A DNA stretch of 64,000 nt from Vicia villosa (taxonomy: Eukaryota; Streptophyta; Magnoliopsida; Fabales; Fabaceae). Both the position numbers and the translations under genes were made by a program. The stretch's first letter is position 1, and the number at the start of each line of letters is the position of its first letter. Location: NCBI RefSeq assembly GCF_029867415.1, contig NW_026706164.1, positions 186,001 through 250,000 on the forward strand, in the 5' to 3' direction. Shown piece after piece: positions 23,257 through 34,445 of the stretch. The notes below the pieces were generated by a model, which worked only from the letters and a program-made list of their open reading frames with translations, was not told the origin of the DNA and did no database searches.

Positions 23257-26014
23257 ATGGAAGTTCTGCTCCAAATTTGTCGAAAAAACGATACAACTAT
23301 AGATACCATTGATGCTTTCACAACTTCAGAGAGATTTGTCACACGGGAAGAAGTTATCCATTGGGTTAAAGAGACTGGAATTAACAATAAAGTGACCGTT
23401 ATTATCACGCGTTCAGACACCGAAACAGGCAAAAGAGGAAGAAGTAACAAAGTGATATTTAGGTGCGATAAAGGTGGAAAATATAAGGATAAAAGTGAGA
23501 CTCAAAGTGCTACTAAGAGATGTGGATGTCCATTCAAAATCAGATCGACTCCGGCAAAAGATGGGTCTGGATGGAAGGTTGATGTAAAATGTGGAGTTCA
23601 TAATCATGGTTTACCAGATAGATTAGAAGGTCATTCATTTGTTGGTAGGTTGACAACTGATGAGAAGCAGCATGTTGCGGATTTGACAAAGAGACATGTT
23701 CCGCCTAGACACGTATTGATTTCCTTGCAAGAGCGATATCCTGAGAACGTCACTCGGATCACGCAAATATACAAGCATAAAAGTGTGATTGAATCGGAGA
23801 TAAGAGGTCCAAGAAGTGAGATACAACATTTGCTTAAGCTTATAGAGGAGGCAAACTATGTTTATTGGAGTAGGAAACGGGATGATTGTGAAGTTGTGAG
23901 AGATATTTTTTGGGCTCATCCAGATTCGGTAAAGTTGCTGAATCTTTTTCCTACTGTCTTGATTATGGACGCCACTTATAAGACCAACAAATATAGACAA
24001 CCTCTAGTTGAAATAGTTGGTATGACATCGACCGAGTTGACATTTACGGTTGCATTTGCTTATATGGAGTGTGAGCAGACAGAGAGTTATTGTTGGGTCT
24101 TGGATAAGCTGAAGCAATTGTTTGTGAAGAAAGATGTGGTTCCACAAGTGATTTTGACGGATAGAGATCTTGCTTTGATGAAAGCAGTTGAAGTTGTTTT
24201 TCCTACGACGCATAACTTGCTATGTAGTTTTCATATTAACAAAAATGTTGGGATGAAATGCAAGGAATATGTGATGAAAGACATGCAAGAGACGATAGGC
24301 ACATTGTGGAAAGATGTTGTATGGGCTAGTAATGAGGTTGAGTATGGTGTACGGTTGCAATATCTTGAACAAGCGTGCTTTGCTTGTAATGACTTCCTTG
24401 ATTACGTGAAGAACACTTGGTTGATTCCACATAGGCAAAGATTTGTAGGCGCATGGATTAATCGATTGCTTCATTTTGGTAACACCACGACTAATCGGTA
24501 TGTCATAATTCATAAATTTTTTAATATGTATTAATTTTTTAAGTATTATTTTTTTATACTTTCTTTGTTTATTTTAGGGTTGAATCTGCACATTGGAAGC
24601 TAAAGCAGATGATAGGGAACAGCCTTGGTGACATGGTCAAAGTTTGGGAAGCTATGAATTCTAACCTAAAAATCCAAATAGGTAACATTCGAGCTTCGTT
24701 TCAAAAAAGTTTTTATGAGGTTGAGCACACACACATTAGTCCATTTTATGATAATTTGCGTGGTTCAGTATCGAGAGCTGCTTTGAGACGCATTGTAAAA
24801 GAGTTATTGAGGCTTGATTATGTGTTAAATAGTAGGGAAATATGTGGTTGTACTATGAGAACAAGTTATGGGATACCTTGTGCTTGTGAGATGGGAAGAT
24901 TGATTGTTGTTGGAATCCCATTACAAATAGAAAGTGTTCATCTTCAATGGAGGATACTATCTATGGAAGGTGACTTGCCTTTAGATGAGGAAGCTGGTTC
25001 GGAGGTGGATATGAGTAATGCAATTGATGAATTGTGGAGAAGGTTTAAATCACTAGATGTTGTTGGGAAAAGAGCATTGAAAAGTAGGGTTTATGAAATT
25101 GCATATCCCACAACAACTTCATTGTGTCCACCACCTGAGAAAATAAAAACTAAAGGCGGAGTGAAAAGGAAAGGGAAGAAACTAGTTGGGTATGATGTTT
25201 ATAGGGATCCTTCAGGTTTTGAGTATGCTGATCAGGCGTCTCAATCTTCACAAAAACAATCGCAAGCATCACAAACTTTCAGGAAGCAATCACAGTCAAA
25301 GAAGCAATCACAATCAAAGAACCAGGATTTCACTCTTCAGTTTCCTTGTCATATTAGGCCATATATTACCGAGATTGTTAATGTTGTAGCAGATGGTAAT
25401 TGTGGATTTAGAGCCATTGCGTCGTGGCATGGGTATAGTGAGGATGGTTGGGCAATGGTTCGTCGTGACTTGGACATGGAATTAAGAGAAAAGAAGGACT
25501 TATATGAGAGATTGTTCGGTCCAAGTTTATCCGAAGTGAGAAATGGATTGTTGATAGATAATGTTGGTTTTCAACCACCGGAGAAATGTTTGACACTACC
25601 AGAGATGGGCCATTTGATAGCGAATCGGTATAACGTCATTCTTGTGATGCTTGGTAACCCTTGCTTGACTTTTTTTCCCATGACAACAACATTTTCTCCA
25701 AGTGCTCCTACATATTGCATTGGCCTTGTCAACAAGAATCATTTTCTTCGGGTAACGTTTATATATATTTATTTGTTTATGTATTTGTTAAATTATTTAT
25801 TTATTTAATTACTTGTTTAATTATTTATTTAATTATTTTTTTATTATGAAATCAGGTTAATATGAAAGAAGGCTTCCCACTGCCACCCGTCACGTTAGAT
25901 TGGATGAAGTTTCGTCTTCAAGTGGAGACATCTTGGATGTTAGGATTTGCTGGACGTCTTCAACATTGGCACCATCTTACGCCTATGTTACCATCAAGTG
26001 TTAATTTAGATTAA
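23257..26014 (+). CDS. MULE transposase with FAR1-type zinc domain and C-terminal OTU protease domain (857 aa)
   Basis: Three exons: 23257-24497, 24578-25751, 25856-26014. Both introns (80 and 104 bp) have GT-AG ends and joining keeps frame. In order: FAR1/WRKY-GCM1-like DNA-binding zinc domain (C70, C89, C91, H115, H117); MULE transposase core with D238 (IMDATY), D302 (TDRD) and C323-x2-H326 (LCSFH); SWIM-like zinc motif C503-x-C505-x9-C515-x-C517, with Cys where His is usual; Gln/Ser/Lys-rich linker (about 640-667); OTU-type cysteine protease domain with D686-G-N-C689 and H802 (NHF), the expected catalytic positions. OTU domains cut ubiquitin or ubiquitin-like chains; here it might protect the transposase or alter chromatin, which is inference. 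I could not assign the third acidic catalytic residue. It lies between the hairpin arrays. Similar genes are often annotated FAR1-related sequence 5-like. Confidence 0.88.
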
Positions 26015-26183
26015 GTGACTTTTATTTATATGTAATATTTTAACTAAAAACGTCATAGAATATAGAACATCTTTTATTTATATAGAACATTAACATTAAA
26101 ACATGATAACATAGAACATAGAACATAGAACATTAAAACATGATAACAATAACATTAGATAATACAACATAGAACATAAAGCA

Positions 26184-26336
26184 TTAGACTCTTGCAGACG
26201 ATTCTAGCAATGCTTCATTCACCCAACTTTTCAGTGCCTCAAGTCTCTCGCGATCGTTAGGTATTGGAAGCTTCATGGGATCCTTAGTTCCCGTATAGTA
26301 AACAATTGTGTCAACCATAAAATTATAAAAAGACAT
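26184..26336 (-). CDS. Small 50-aa ORF with its own TATA box in the MULE
   Basis: ATG at 26336 (minus) to TAA at 26184; predicted sequence starts MSFYNFMVDTIVYYTG and ends NEALLESSARV. A TATAAATA box (26384-26377, within CCTATAAATAGG) lies about 40 bp upstream of the ATG, the right spacing for a short leader. The C-terminal half is predicted helical and charged (DRERLEALKSWVNEALLE). I do not recognise the protein. It runs opposite to the transposase and ends 169 bp from its stop. It could be a captured gene fragment or a chance frame. Confidence 0.45.
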   Translation of the reverse strand: MSFYNFMVDTIVYYTGTKDPMKLPIPNDRERLEALKSWVNEALLESSARV

Positions 26337-26376
26337 TCTGAAAAATATGATATTTTTTCTCAACACCAGGAGAACC

Positions 26377-26384
26377 TATTTATA
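26377..26384 (-). promoter_or_regulatory. TATA box upstream of the 50-aa ORF
   Basis: TATAAATA on the minus strand, followed by a purine-rich leader and the ATG at 26336. Confidence 0.5.
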
Positions 26385-26487
26385 GGCCATCAATGCAATC
26401 TTATCCACACAACACAATCCACTAACTCTGCAATCTTATCCAAATAAAATCTTATCCAAATAATATAAAAATAAATATACCATAAAA

Positions 26488-26825
26488 TATAAAGTAGAAT
26501 ATACCATAGAGACTTTAAGCTCCTTTTTAGGACCTCTTTCCTGAAAATTAATAAAGAAATCACATTAGATTATATAATAAAGAATTATTTTTAAAATAAA
26601 TTAATTAATTTTACTTAATTAATTAATTTTACTTACCTGTCCGTACCATAAACGGCGAGCAACATGGTCTTGGTATCGAACAAGTAAAGATAGATATGAT
26701 GGTCCACCAGGATATCCAACTGGCTGCGGTGCTGGCTGTGCTGGCTCTTGAGGTGGGTTAGAGGGACCAGCTTCGTCGCGGCGGCGGCGGGTATGTGGCC
26801 TCCCGTCTGGTCCTAATGTACGCAT
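26488..26825 (-). pseudogene. Plant mobile domain (PMD/MAIN-like) N-terminal fragment inside the MULE
   Basis: Exon 1 runs from ATG 26825 to about 26639: an Arg/Pro-rich start, then GGPSYLSLLVRYQDHVARRL, which resembles the opening of PMD (MAIN-like) proteins. A consensus donor CAG/GTAAGT follows. An acceptor (ATTTTCAG) near 26550 would join ERGPKKELKV in frame, again PMD-like. After that the frame drifts into hydrophobic low-complexity sequence and stops; the core domain is missing. PMD genes are known to associate with transposons. Its promoter would overlap the right hairpin array. Best read as a captured, truncated PMD gene that may still be spliced; the exact end is uncertain. Confidence 0.5.
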
Positions 26826-26854
26826 TTTCCTGAAAAAAATTAAAAAAAAAAAAC

Positions 26855-27150
26855 CAAACCGGAACAGTTCCTAAAAGGGTTCCGGTTTGTATTGCAGATA
26901 AACCGGAACACTTAACAAAAGGCATCCGGTGGAGATGGCAACAAACCGGAACAGCTTACAAAAGCGTTCCGGTGTGAATCGAAACAAACCGGAAGAGTTT
27001 ATAAATGTGTTCCGGTGAAAAATTTTGTAAACCGGAACAGTTTCCAAATGCGTTCCGGTGATGATTTTGTAAACCGGATCACTTACCAAATGTGTTCCGG
27101 TTTGGGGGATTTGTGAACCGAAAGAGTTCTCTGGAGTATTCCGGTGTGTG
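26855..27150. repeat. Right subterminal hairpin array of the MULE (7 units)
   Basis: Seven units of the AAACCGGAACAG ... GTTCCGGT palindrome with roughly 45-bp spacing, matching the left array. Spacer bases between units differ while the paired arms are kept, which points to selection or recent amplification. Confidence 0.82.
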
Positions 27151-27310
27151 TTTCGTAGAGAGAAAGGAGAGTGTATGCTTCAAAACCAGTAAAAAGTTGA
27201 AAATGAGAAAAATTTTACTTATTTATATGAGGGTAATTTTGTCCAAAAAATTTGATTGTAGGGGTATACAGGCAATTGTAGGGGTAGGAAGTAAATTTTT
27301 CCTCTGCTTC

Positions 27311-27990
27311 TAATCTCATGCTCTCCATCAAAACACATAAAGAAGAAAAAAACTGCCTGGTAACTCTTCCTCACGCTCTCACGACACAACGACTAATTCC
27401 TTCTTGTTTCGCTCAAGCCTCTCTCGATCTCGCACTCTGTTTTCGCTCAAGCAAACACAACCAAAATACTTGAAATCCACATGAAACCCAATACCCCATT
27501 TTCAATATGTAGTAGCGGTTACATGATTACAAATACACAAAAAATCATAATGAACAAAAAACATGAAATTACATCAAAAGGGAACACGGTGATGCACCAA
27601 TAATGGAGGAGAAAGTCTAGTTTGAGTCCCTCTTGGTAAGCTTCTTCCGATCTCTACTTCTTCTTGTTTTATTTTGTTTTGTCTTGAGTTATTTCTATTC
27701 CTTATTTTTGATGTGTGTATTGTTGTGGTGCGTTTGTAACTTGCTTGGTGTTGCTGAGTTGAGCGAATGTGATTGTGAACTTGAGAGGCTTAAGGGTGGT
27801 TTGTGAGTGTATTTTGAATGTGTAGTGTAGGGAGGTTCTGATTGAGATTATGAGGTGTGGCTATGAAGTTTGTGTTATATGTGGATGGTAAGGTTAAGGA
27901 TAAGTTGAAAGAGTGAGTGAAACGTGAGGTTGTTTTAAGGATTGGGGAGGTTTTGAGCTTGCAACATTGGAGAGGATTTGATGTGTGGTT
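27311..27990. other. Spacer between MULE and old Copia element
   Basis: No clear gene. If the MULE and one duplication copy are ignored, a frame of 61 codons runs across the insertion site from ATG 22794; this is short and unsupported. Some splice-like GT/AG sites occur. Confidence 0.35.
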
Positions 27991-29302
27991 TGAAATTTCC
28001 ATAATACAGTGGTAGATATAAAATGTTAATAGTAATGTTCCAACATCAGAACATGACATCAAGATTGATGCTATGACATCTGATCTTGATAAAATAATAG
28101 AATTCACTTGTAACATTTGCACGCAGATAAATCAGAGTGACAATCATCACAAATCACATGTTGAGATTGATGTCTCAACTCAAACAACAATATCAAAACA
28201 AATTTCTTGACATCATCTGCTGACAAAATACATACTAACCAAACAGAAAGATATGCAGAGAACAATTGAAGAATGGTCAATAACACAACGGAATTGTTAA
28301 CCCAGTTCAGTGCAATAACACCTAATATGGGGGCTACCAAGTCAGGAAGGAAATCTACTATTAGCAGTATTAGTTTAAAGCCCAAATATTCTTAGGTTAC
28401 AACTTCTCACCTAATCACTATCCAGTGCTACTTCTGCCTAGAAGTTAACATCTAGACTTGGGAAATCGACATCCCACTTCCAATCACCGCAGTGGTAAAT
28501 AACAGTCACACACCATGTGACCAAGGGAACCCAAATAGAAAGATTACACTTTCCAATAAATATACTTAGTCTTGCTTCACAGCTTCAACTAAGAACAATA
28601 CTTGATCTTGCTTAAAAGTTTTTATCAAGAACAAAATTCAACTCTCATGCTTAAATTCTTAAAAACTGAGAACAACACCTTCACTGATAGTCAAGTAACA
28701 GACAATCTACCATAATGTATCAAAAAATATGTGGGTGACTTACGCACACACACACATAAGAGACTCTCAAAACAACTGACCTAAGGCTTCCCCTATTTTA
28801 CAATTGTTAAGTTGCTATTACATTAGGTTAGAGTTCTCTTTAAATAGTCTTTTTTTAGTCCATGGGCTTTGAAACCTTTTCCCTAATTCTTTACTTAATC
28901 CACTCGCTAGGGACTGCACCAAATTTGCATATGTATTTTTTTTTTAATCTTGGAACAAATCTTCAAGTTTCCTAAATTGTTTAATTAACTAATTTTAGAA
29001 ACTTTAATTCTGACTTGATTTGATTCTATAGTTTCTGATTAAATCTTCTTGACCTACGAATATTATTGAGATATATCTGAAAGAAATATCACAAAATCAA
29101 ATCAAATCTGTCAAGATTTGAAATAGTCTGTACTGATGTTCTGGTTCAAAATGTCATGACATTTGTTAGAACATATGTCTTCAATATAAGTTCAAACTTT
29201 GTTGTATCAGTATAATCAAGATGTTACGACATCTTGCTCAACATCTGTTAAAAACCATGTTTTAGCAAAATTGTTGCCAAGCCCAAAATCATGGAACTAA
29301 CA
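27991..29302 (-). repeat. 3' LTR of the old Copia element
   Basis: About 1312 bp; aligns with 34446-35699 with many substitutions and indels. The right boundary is set by the purine tract. Confidence 0.75.
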
Positions 29303-30465
29303 ATCTCCCCCTTTTGAAAAAATTTGGCTAAAACAAACAAAGCGCAATTAAGCCTGGAGATAAAAATAAAACAACAATCAAAACAACACAAGCTTTCATA
29401 ATAAACATGTAAACTTTGTAACTTTTGTAATCATATAATTACATCATCATTAACACAACTTAAGAGCTTGTACAATCAGATATTTTCTTTAACACAACTT
29501 AATAGCTTGTACAATAGTCCATAACTCTATTTCAGAGATTATATGTTATTTCAGATATATCCTCAAACTCCCCCTAAAACATAGCTCCAATTTACCACCC
29601 TGAACTTAGACTTGAACAATCAAAGTTCTTCTTCTTAGAAGAACATGCAGCAGAAGTAGAAAACATAACTCAGAGCACAGTAGCCAAGGTTCTACATAGA
29701 CCTCAACATTCAGGATGGTAGAACATCTGGTAGAACATCCTGCACTCAGCAGCAGAAGAAAAACACCAACAGTAGCAGCAACACTGGCATGACAGACTAT
29801 CATGCTCCTCCTAAATGGTTACATTCAGCAAGCAACCAAACTAGGCCCTTCTAAAAACTTTACTACTACTACTACTAATCCTATCATAAAACAATACTAC
29901 TACTCCTATCATAAAAGACTACTACTACTCCTATACTCCCCTTTTTTAGCCAAAAATTGACAAAAGCAGTGTGAGTGAACACAGACACCTACTAAAGAAA
30001 GAAAAACAAAAAACAACATTTTTTTGTTTTTTTAATATGACAGAAACAAAAACAAAGCTAAAAACTACCAAATACTTCCACCTGAGTCGTTGTAGATGAC
30101 CCAATTTTCATCAGCTTCTGAGTCAAAGTCTTGAACATGATTTTTCTTGAATAACTTCATCTTTGACACAAATTTTTTTCTTGTTATTGATGCTCCAGTA
30201 GATGTTCCAATATTGGACACAATATTCTTTTGATTAATAATCTCATCCTTCCTAGCTTTTAGCAGCAGATCCTTTTTTCTCAGCATTTTTGTTTGATGTG
30301 CTCAAGAAGAAACGCAACTTGAGGGAAGGATCAGCCAGTAAGGTGTTTAAATGCAAAGAGAGTTACCTTGGTTGTAACGATTCCTTTCTTGTAATGACAA
30401 CTTGGCCAATGAGAACGTGCTTGAAATACGTGAAATCATCATTAAAATGGTGCACCATTTATCAT

Positions 30466-31235
30466 AGTTTTAAAAACCGGACCGGACCGGTCGAACCGGA
30501 AACCGGCCTGCTAACCGGTCTGGTTCAATAGCTGGATCAGTAATATCATTGAACCGGTGTGAACCGGTCAAAACCGGTGTAAACTGCTAAAATCGGGAAA
30601 ACCAGCGGTTTTTGTGAACCGGCGGTTTAAGTGCATTTTTTATTTTTTTTTATTTTTTTCAATTTTAAAAAATTAAAACAACGTCGTTTTGACTATTTTA
30701 ATATTTTAAAGAAAAATTAAAATTAAAAATAAAATTTAAAAATTTTAAAAAAAATTGTAGATGTGGTTGATTTTGTTACCGATAATTTTTTATAGATCTC
30801 AACATTGAAACAATTTTTCTTTTTTTTAAAATTAAATTTAGTAGACAATAAAATTATTTGTTATAAATTATTCAATTAGATTATGTTACGATTAAACTTT
30901 TGTTTGCAATTATATTTTATAATTATGTACTATTTTATTGTGTGTGATACCTATGTGTAAAATTTGAATTTAAATTATGAACTTGTGAATTTATTTATAA
31001 TATGATATTTCAAAAAATTTAAGTTCCAGTTATATTTTGTAGAGACTGAATCATCTGGTTCGACAGATTTTATACCTATATAATTTTGTTATAACGACCG
31101 GTCTATTTAACTGAGTTATCCGGTTTAATCCGGTTTAGTCATGCGGTTCGACCAGTGACTCAGTGGTTCGACCAATAAATCAGTGACCCAGTACCCTCAC
31201 CGGTTTGATGTCCGGTCCGGTTTTTAAAACACTGT
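30466..31235. mobile_element. 770-bp CCGG-rich non-autonomous DNA element
   Basis: Ends: left AGTTTTAAAAACCGGACCGG, right (reverse complement) ACAGTGTTTTAAAAACCGG. A perfect 10-bp direct repeat CATTTATCAT flanks it (30456-30465, 31236-31245), containing a 9-bp Mutator-type duplication or longer. Both outer parts are full of AACCGG/ACCGGT words while the centre is AT-rich. No coding capacity. Confidence 0.75.
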
Positions 31236-32203
31236 CATTTATCATGGGAGAGAGATATTCTTTTATTCTCCTTTTTCCTTTCCCAAATATTGACTGCAGA
31301 AAACAAATTTTCCAACATTTAAACTGACATTTTGTATGTCATTGGAACATGTTTCTCTGAATTTCTACGCAACACTAGATGAGGAAGGAAGAAATGTTGT
31401 TGACAACCCTTCCAAAAAATTATAGCTTTGTAGAATGCTCTCAGCTAAGCACATTGACATTGTTGAATGTTTGTATTTAAACCATTTTTTTCCACAGTAC
31501 AATGTCAGGACATACGGTTGAACATTATATTCTTCTAGCATCCAAAATAATTAAGATTAATACTCTCTTAGAATAACCTTTGTTGAAGATCAAAATTATC
31601 TTATTATTGATCCAAGGGACACAAATTGTTTCTTAAGAAGAAACAAATTATCAGACTTGGCCTATAATTTAACTCCTAAAATCACCATAATTAAATATTT
31701 CCTTTTTTTTTAAACAGAGGAGATACAAACTCCAAATAATGAATTCTCTTACAAAAATAAGTTGAGCTCTAGAGAAAACATTGATGTCTTGGAAGTTATC
31801 TGATTTAGTGTCTGCAAGTTTTTTGAATTAGTCTCTCTTTTAGAGTACCAATCTACTAGATGATGTTCCAACATCTGTTTGGACATCAGGCCCTTTCTCC
31901 ATGACTGAACCATTGACGTAGGTTCTGGTGTCTTCAACAACTATGTTATCAGCAGAGTACATCCTTCTGGTATCTTAAAGGAGTTGATGAATATTTTTAT
32001 TTTTCTTTGATATGAATTAATCAGGAGATTCTTTAGAAAAATCATCAACAAACTTAAGGACAAACCTTCCACCTTGTATTAATCTTCATTGAATCCCTGG
32101 TAAGAAGTTCTAAAACTTTGTCAACAGCCTGATGTTGCCACTTTAGAATGAAAATTAGGCTTCATCTTTCTTTTGATCAGTAAGCATGTAGATGAGCTAG
32201 TGG

Positions 32204-33022
32204 TGTAACGCCCCACACTACTTTCGGGATGATCGACTGACCCCGCAAACCAACACGGGTCTTTTCAGCATGCTTTGACCTCACTCGCACGCTTTCTAGG
32301 AAACTTCCCAGAAGGTCACACATCCCAATACTACTCCAAGTCAAGCACGCTTAACTGTGGAGTTCTTATGGAATGAGCTACCGAAAAGAAGATGCATCTT
32401 GTTGGTATAGGTAGTACCTATCAATCCTTATAAGCTTTCCTTCAACCATGCAGTTCCATACCTGCACGGCATCAGGATCCCTCTCATTCCGATGTGGCGA
32501 CCACCCTTGCCTTCGTCGGCCTCGGGTGTTACATGCGGTGCAACAAACCCTCGCCTTCTTCGGCCTCGGGTGTTACATGCCCACCAGCTTCCGCATGGTT
32601 CGTCCTCGAACCACATCGTACTGGGAGAGGTCTGGCTCTGATACCATTTATAACGCCCCACACTACTTTCGGGATGATCGACTGACCCCACAAACCAACA
32701 CGGGTCTTTTCAGCATGCTTTGACCTCACTCGCACGCTTTCTAGGAAACTTCCCAGAAGGTCACCCATCCCAATACTACTCCAAGTCAAGCACGCTTAAC
32801 TGTGGAGTTCTTATGGAATGAGCTACCGAAAAGAAGATGCATCTTGTTGGTATAGGTAGTACCTATCAATCCTTATAAGTTTTCCTTCAACCATGCAGTT
32901 CCATACCTGCACGGCATCAGGATCCCTCTCATTCCGATGTGGCGACCACCCTTGCCTTCGTCGGCCTCGGGTGTTACATGCGGTGCAACAAACCCTCGCC
33001 TTCTTCGGCCTCGGGTGTTACA
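32204..33022 (-). mobile_element. Cassandra TRIM with 5S rRNA-like LTRs
   Basis: Two 374-bp LTRs (32204-32577 and 32649-33022) surround only about 70 bp, which ends in the iMet primer-binding site (minus TGGTATCAGAGCCA, 32646-32633). Each LTR, read on the minus strand, contains a 5S rRNA-like stretch with the internal promoter: CAGTTAAGCGTGCTTG and GGATGGGTGACC (one base changed in the left copy). This is the defining trait of Cassandra. The right LTR start has TA instead of TG. No matching target duplication was found. Cassandra carries no protein genes and depends on other elements. Confidence 0.9.
32295..32420 (-). repeat. 5S rRNA-derived segment of the left Cassandra LTR
   Basis: On the minus strand it follows the order of plant 5S rRNA, including AAGAACTCCACAGTTAAGCG and the box C region GGGATGTGTGACC. 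Diverged at the 5' part and not a functional 5S gene. The equivalent in the right LTR lies at about 32740-32865. Confidence 0.75.
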
Positions 33023-34445
33023 TGCGGACTCTTGAGGAACCCCACAAATAAAAATTGTTTTTAGACTCAGCTCCCTTATGACTCTTCATTCCTCTTATTA
33101 GTGACCAGACAGTAACTCTTGTCTTCATATCTTTGGTCATGCATTTGACTTATGATTATCATACTAGTCATTAGTTCCTTCAGTAAGAGAACCTCAACTA
33201 GACTAGTTAATCTTTTAAAGATCATCATGACTATTTCACCCAATCATGTGTTTGGAACAACCAATGTCAAAGAAGATATATTAGTCTTACTTAAAACAAA
33301 CTCTAAGGGAAATAACTTCCTTAATTTTTATCCCTTGTTTGGTCAACCTTTGGGATAAATATACATCTAGAGAATAAGGTGACCAGATATGCTCATCCTT
33401 TCCAACAGAAGTGACATTTTCAATTCAATCCCCTGTTAATAGCATGAGGGTTCTGATATCGTGAATGATGTTGAGACATGTCGTTTGACATTATTGAATC
33501 AAATATGTCTTAAATAGAAACAAATTGAAGTCACTAAAAATTTTCTTTGCTTGTTAAAGCCTTGAAAATCAAACCATATCCCTTTTAGGTTTCCAGTCAT
33601 CTTCTGATCTTGTAGAATTTCTCAACATAATGGAACCAATTGTTCACCATTCTCACAAACTTGATCATGACTTCAAGTTTAGAGTTTAAAGAGGTTACCC
33701 CATTCTGCAGGGTAAGATAGTATACAAACAATCTTTCTTCACAACCTGCAGTTGAGAAATAGTTGCCTTTTGTTTTTATCCTTGCATATATCTTCACTTG
33801 ATGCAGCTAACTCATCATGAGTTAAATCTTCATTGCAGGAGTTCACAAAAGAACCTCACTTTCTTGTTTATCCAGGTACAAAACCAGGATCATAGTCCTG
33901 AACAGATTTGGAGATAAAAGGCCCCTTCAGTTGATTCTTAAGGAAGGAAGGGCATTCTGCCAAAGTAAGTCCAAAGCCTTCACGTATTTTTTGATTCAAC
34001 TTTACTTGAACATCAAGGATCTTGCTGGTGTTAAAATAGATGTTCTTGACATCTGGCCTTGATCTTTTATTTACCCAGAACCTGATAACAATGCATAATA
34101 GCATTGGAAATAACTCTTCATCAGAGATTTTGAAACAACCTCTTGTAGAGTTGGAGATAAAAGACATGCTCTTTTCTCCCAAAAACTTGGATGTTTCTTT
34201 ATGAGTGGACTTGAGAATGTCCCAAGTATCATTAGTCACACCACCTATGATGATCAGTCTGAACAGTGCTCATCAAATCAATTCGTCACACCTTCAAAGA
34301 TACAATCTTGACAACCTTCAAAATTTTGTTGACAATAAATTCTAGAATACTATCATTCTAGATTTTCCACAGACACACAGTACCATAAAATTATCTCCCT
34401 AAAGCTTACCCAATAAACAGACAGGGTGCCTGCTCTTATGTGAGT

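Larger units (their letters stand above)
22817..27301 (+). mobile_element. Complete Mutator-like element (MULE) with transposase-OTU gene
   Basis: A 4485-bp element with a perfect 9-bp duplication CTCTGCTTC (22808-22816 and 27302-27310), the hallmark of Mutator insertion. Terminal inverted repeats of about 70 bp: both start GAAAA(A/T)TTTAC, contain two CTACCCCTACA-type blocks and end at ACCCTCA. Inside each end is an array of about 33-bp hairpin units. The plus strand encodes a three-exon transposase; the minus strand near the right end holds two small frames. Ends, duplication and coding frame all look intact, so the element could be active or only recently silent. Confidence 0.93.

Noticed and set aside
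23413..24513. Minus-strand ORFs of 64-121 codons
   Set aside because: Antisense shadows of the MULE transposase exon 1.
32631..32646. tRNA fragment
   Set aside because: It is the retroelement primer-binding site complementary to iMet tRNA; no cloverleaf is present.
32428..32789. Overlapping ORFs of 63-91 codons in Cassandra
   Set aside because: Both strands open by chance in GC-rich LTR sequence; Cassandra has no protein genes.
32295..32870. 5S rRNA genes
   Set aside because: The 5S-like segments are diverged and embedded in Cassandra LTRs with a primer-binding site between them, not in a 5S tandem array.
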